DNA of 6,324 nt, from the NCBI GenBank assembly GCA_011523195.1, contig WTHH01000431.1, positions 1-6,324 of the forward strand. Direction: 5' to 3'. Shown one piece after another: positions 6,307-6,324 of the stretch (the first letter of the stretch is position 1; the number at the start of each line of letters is the position of its first letter). This DNA comes from Verrucomicrobiales bacterium (GTDB lineage Bacteria; Verrucomicrobiota; Verrucomicrobiia; Limisphaerales; UBA1096). The notes beneath the pieces are model-generated. The model saw only the letters and a list, made by a program, of their open reading frames with translations, ran no database searches and was not told where the DNA came from. The position numbers and the translations under genes are program-made.

Positions 6307-6324
6307 TCCTCCGCTTGACCCAGC

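Overview
The window looks like chromosomal DNA from a member of the Planctomycetes-Verrucomicrobia (PVC) group, most likely a verrucomicrobium. The main evidence is the gene at the left edge. It belongs to the secreted 'membrane-bound dehydrogenase' beta-propeller family (TIGR02604 / DUF7133 type), which is greatly expanded in these phyla. Two further points agree: most coding sequence is GC-rich, and none of the four genes has a recognisable Shine-Dalgarno sequence. I cannot place it below phylum level.

Layout, left to right. Positions 1-953 (minus strand) hold the N-terminal 317 residues of the dehydrogenase-like propeller protein, and its C-terminus lies beyond the window edge. Positions 1097-3850 (minus) encode a 917-residue fusion: a signal peptide, a periplasmic six-bladed Kelch propeller of the NanM-like mutarotase type, and a 13-helix sodium:solute symporter. 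Positions 4096-5169 (minus) encode a 357-residue M42 metallo-aminopeptidase with every metal ligand present. Positions 5302-6306 (plus, divergent) encode a 334-residue protein with a type I restriction HsdR-N-like domain, a lost E-x-K catalytic motif and a lysine-rich tail. The gaps between genes are 143, 245 and 132 bases. I see no rRNA, tRNA, CRISPR array, transposase or attachment site.

How the genes fit together. The Kelch-symporter fusion is a self-contained uptake module: the outer domain would interconvert sugar anomers in the periplasm and the membrane domain would import the favoured one with sodium. Several symporter positions match, by recalled numbering, the sialic-acid site of the transporter SiaT, so sialic acid or a related sugar is a reasonable guess. 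No catabolic genes are present to confirm it. The three minus-strand genes could suit a scavenging lifestyle, but the gaps do not force an operon. The plus-strand gene appears unrelated in function.

Points deserving a second look: a sharp base-composition and codon-use break inside the first gene near position 240; a 10-bp palindrome, CTTGGCCAAG, found four times; short repeat arrays in the 3851-4095 gap; and the degenerate orphan HsdR-N-like protein. I did not find a clearly new multi-gene system.
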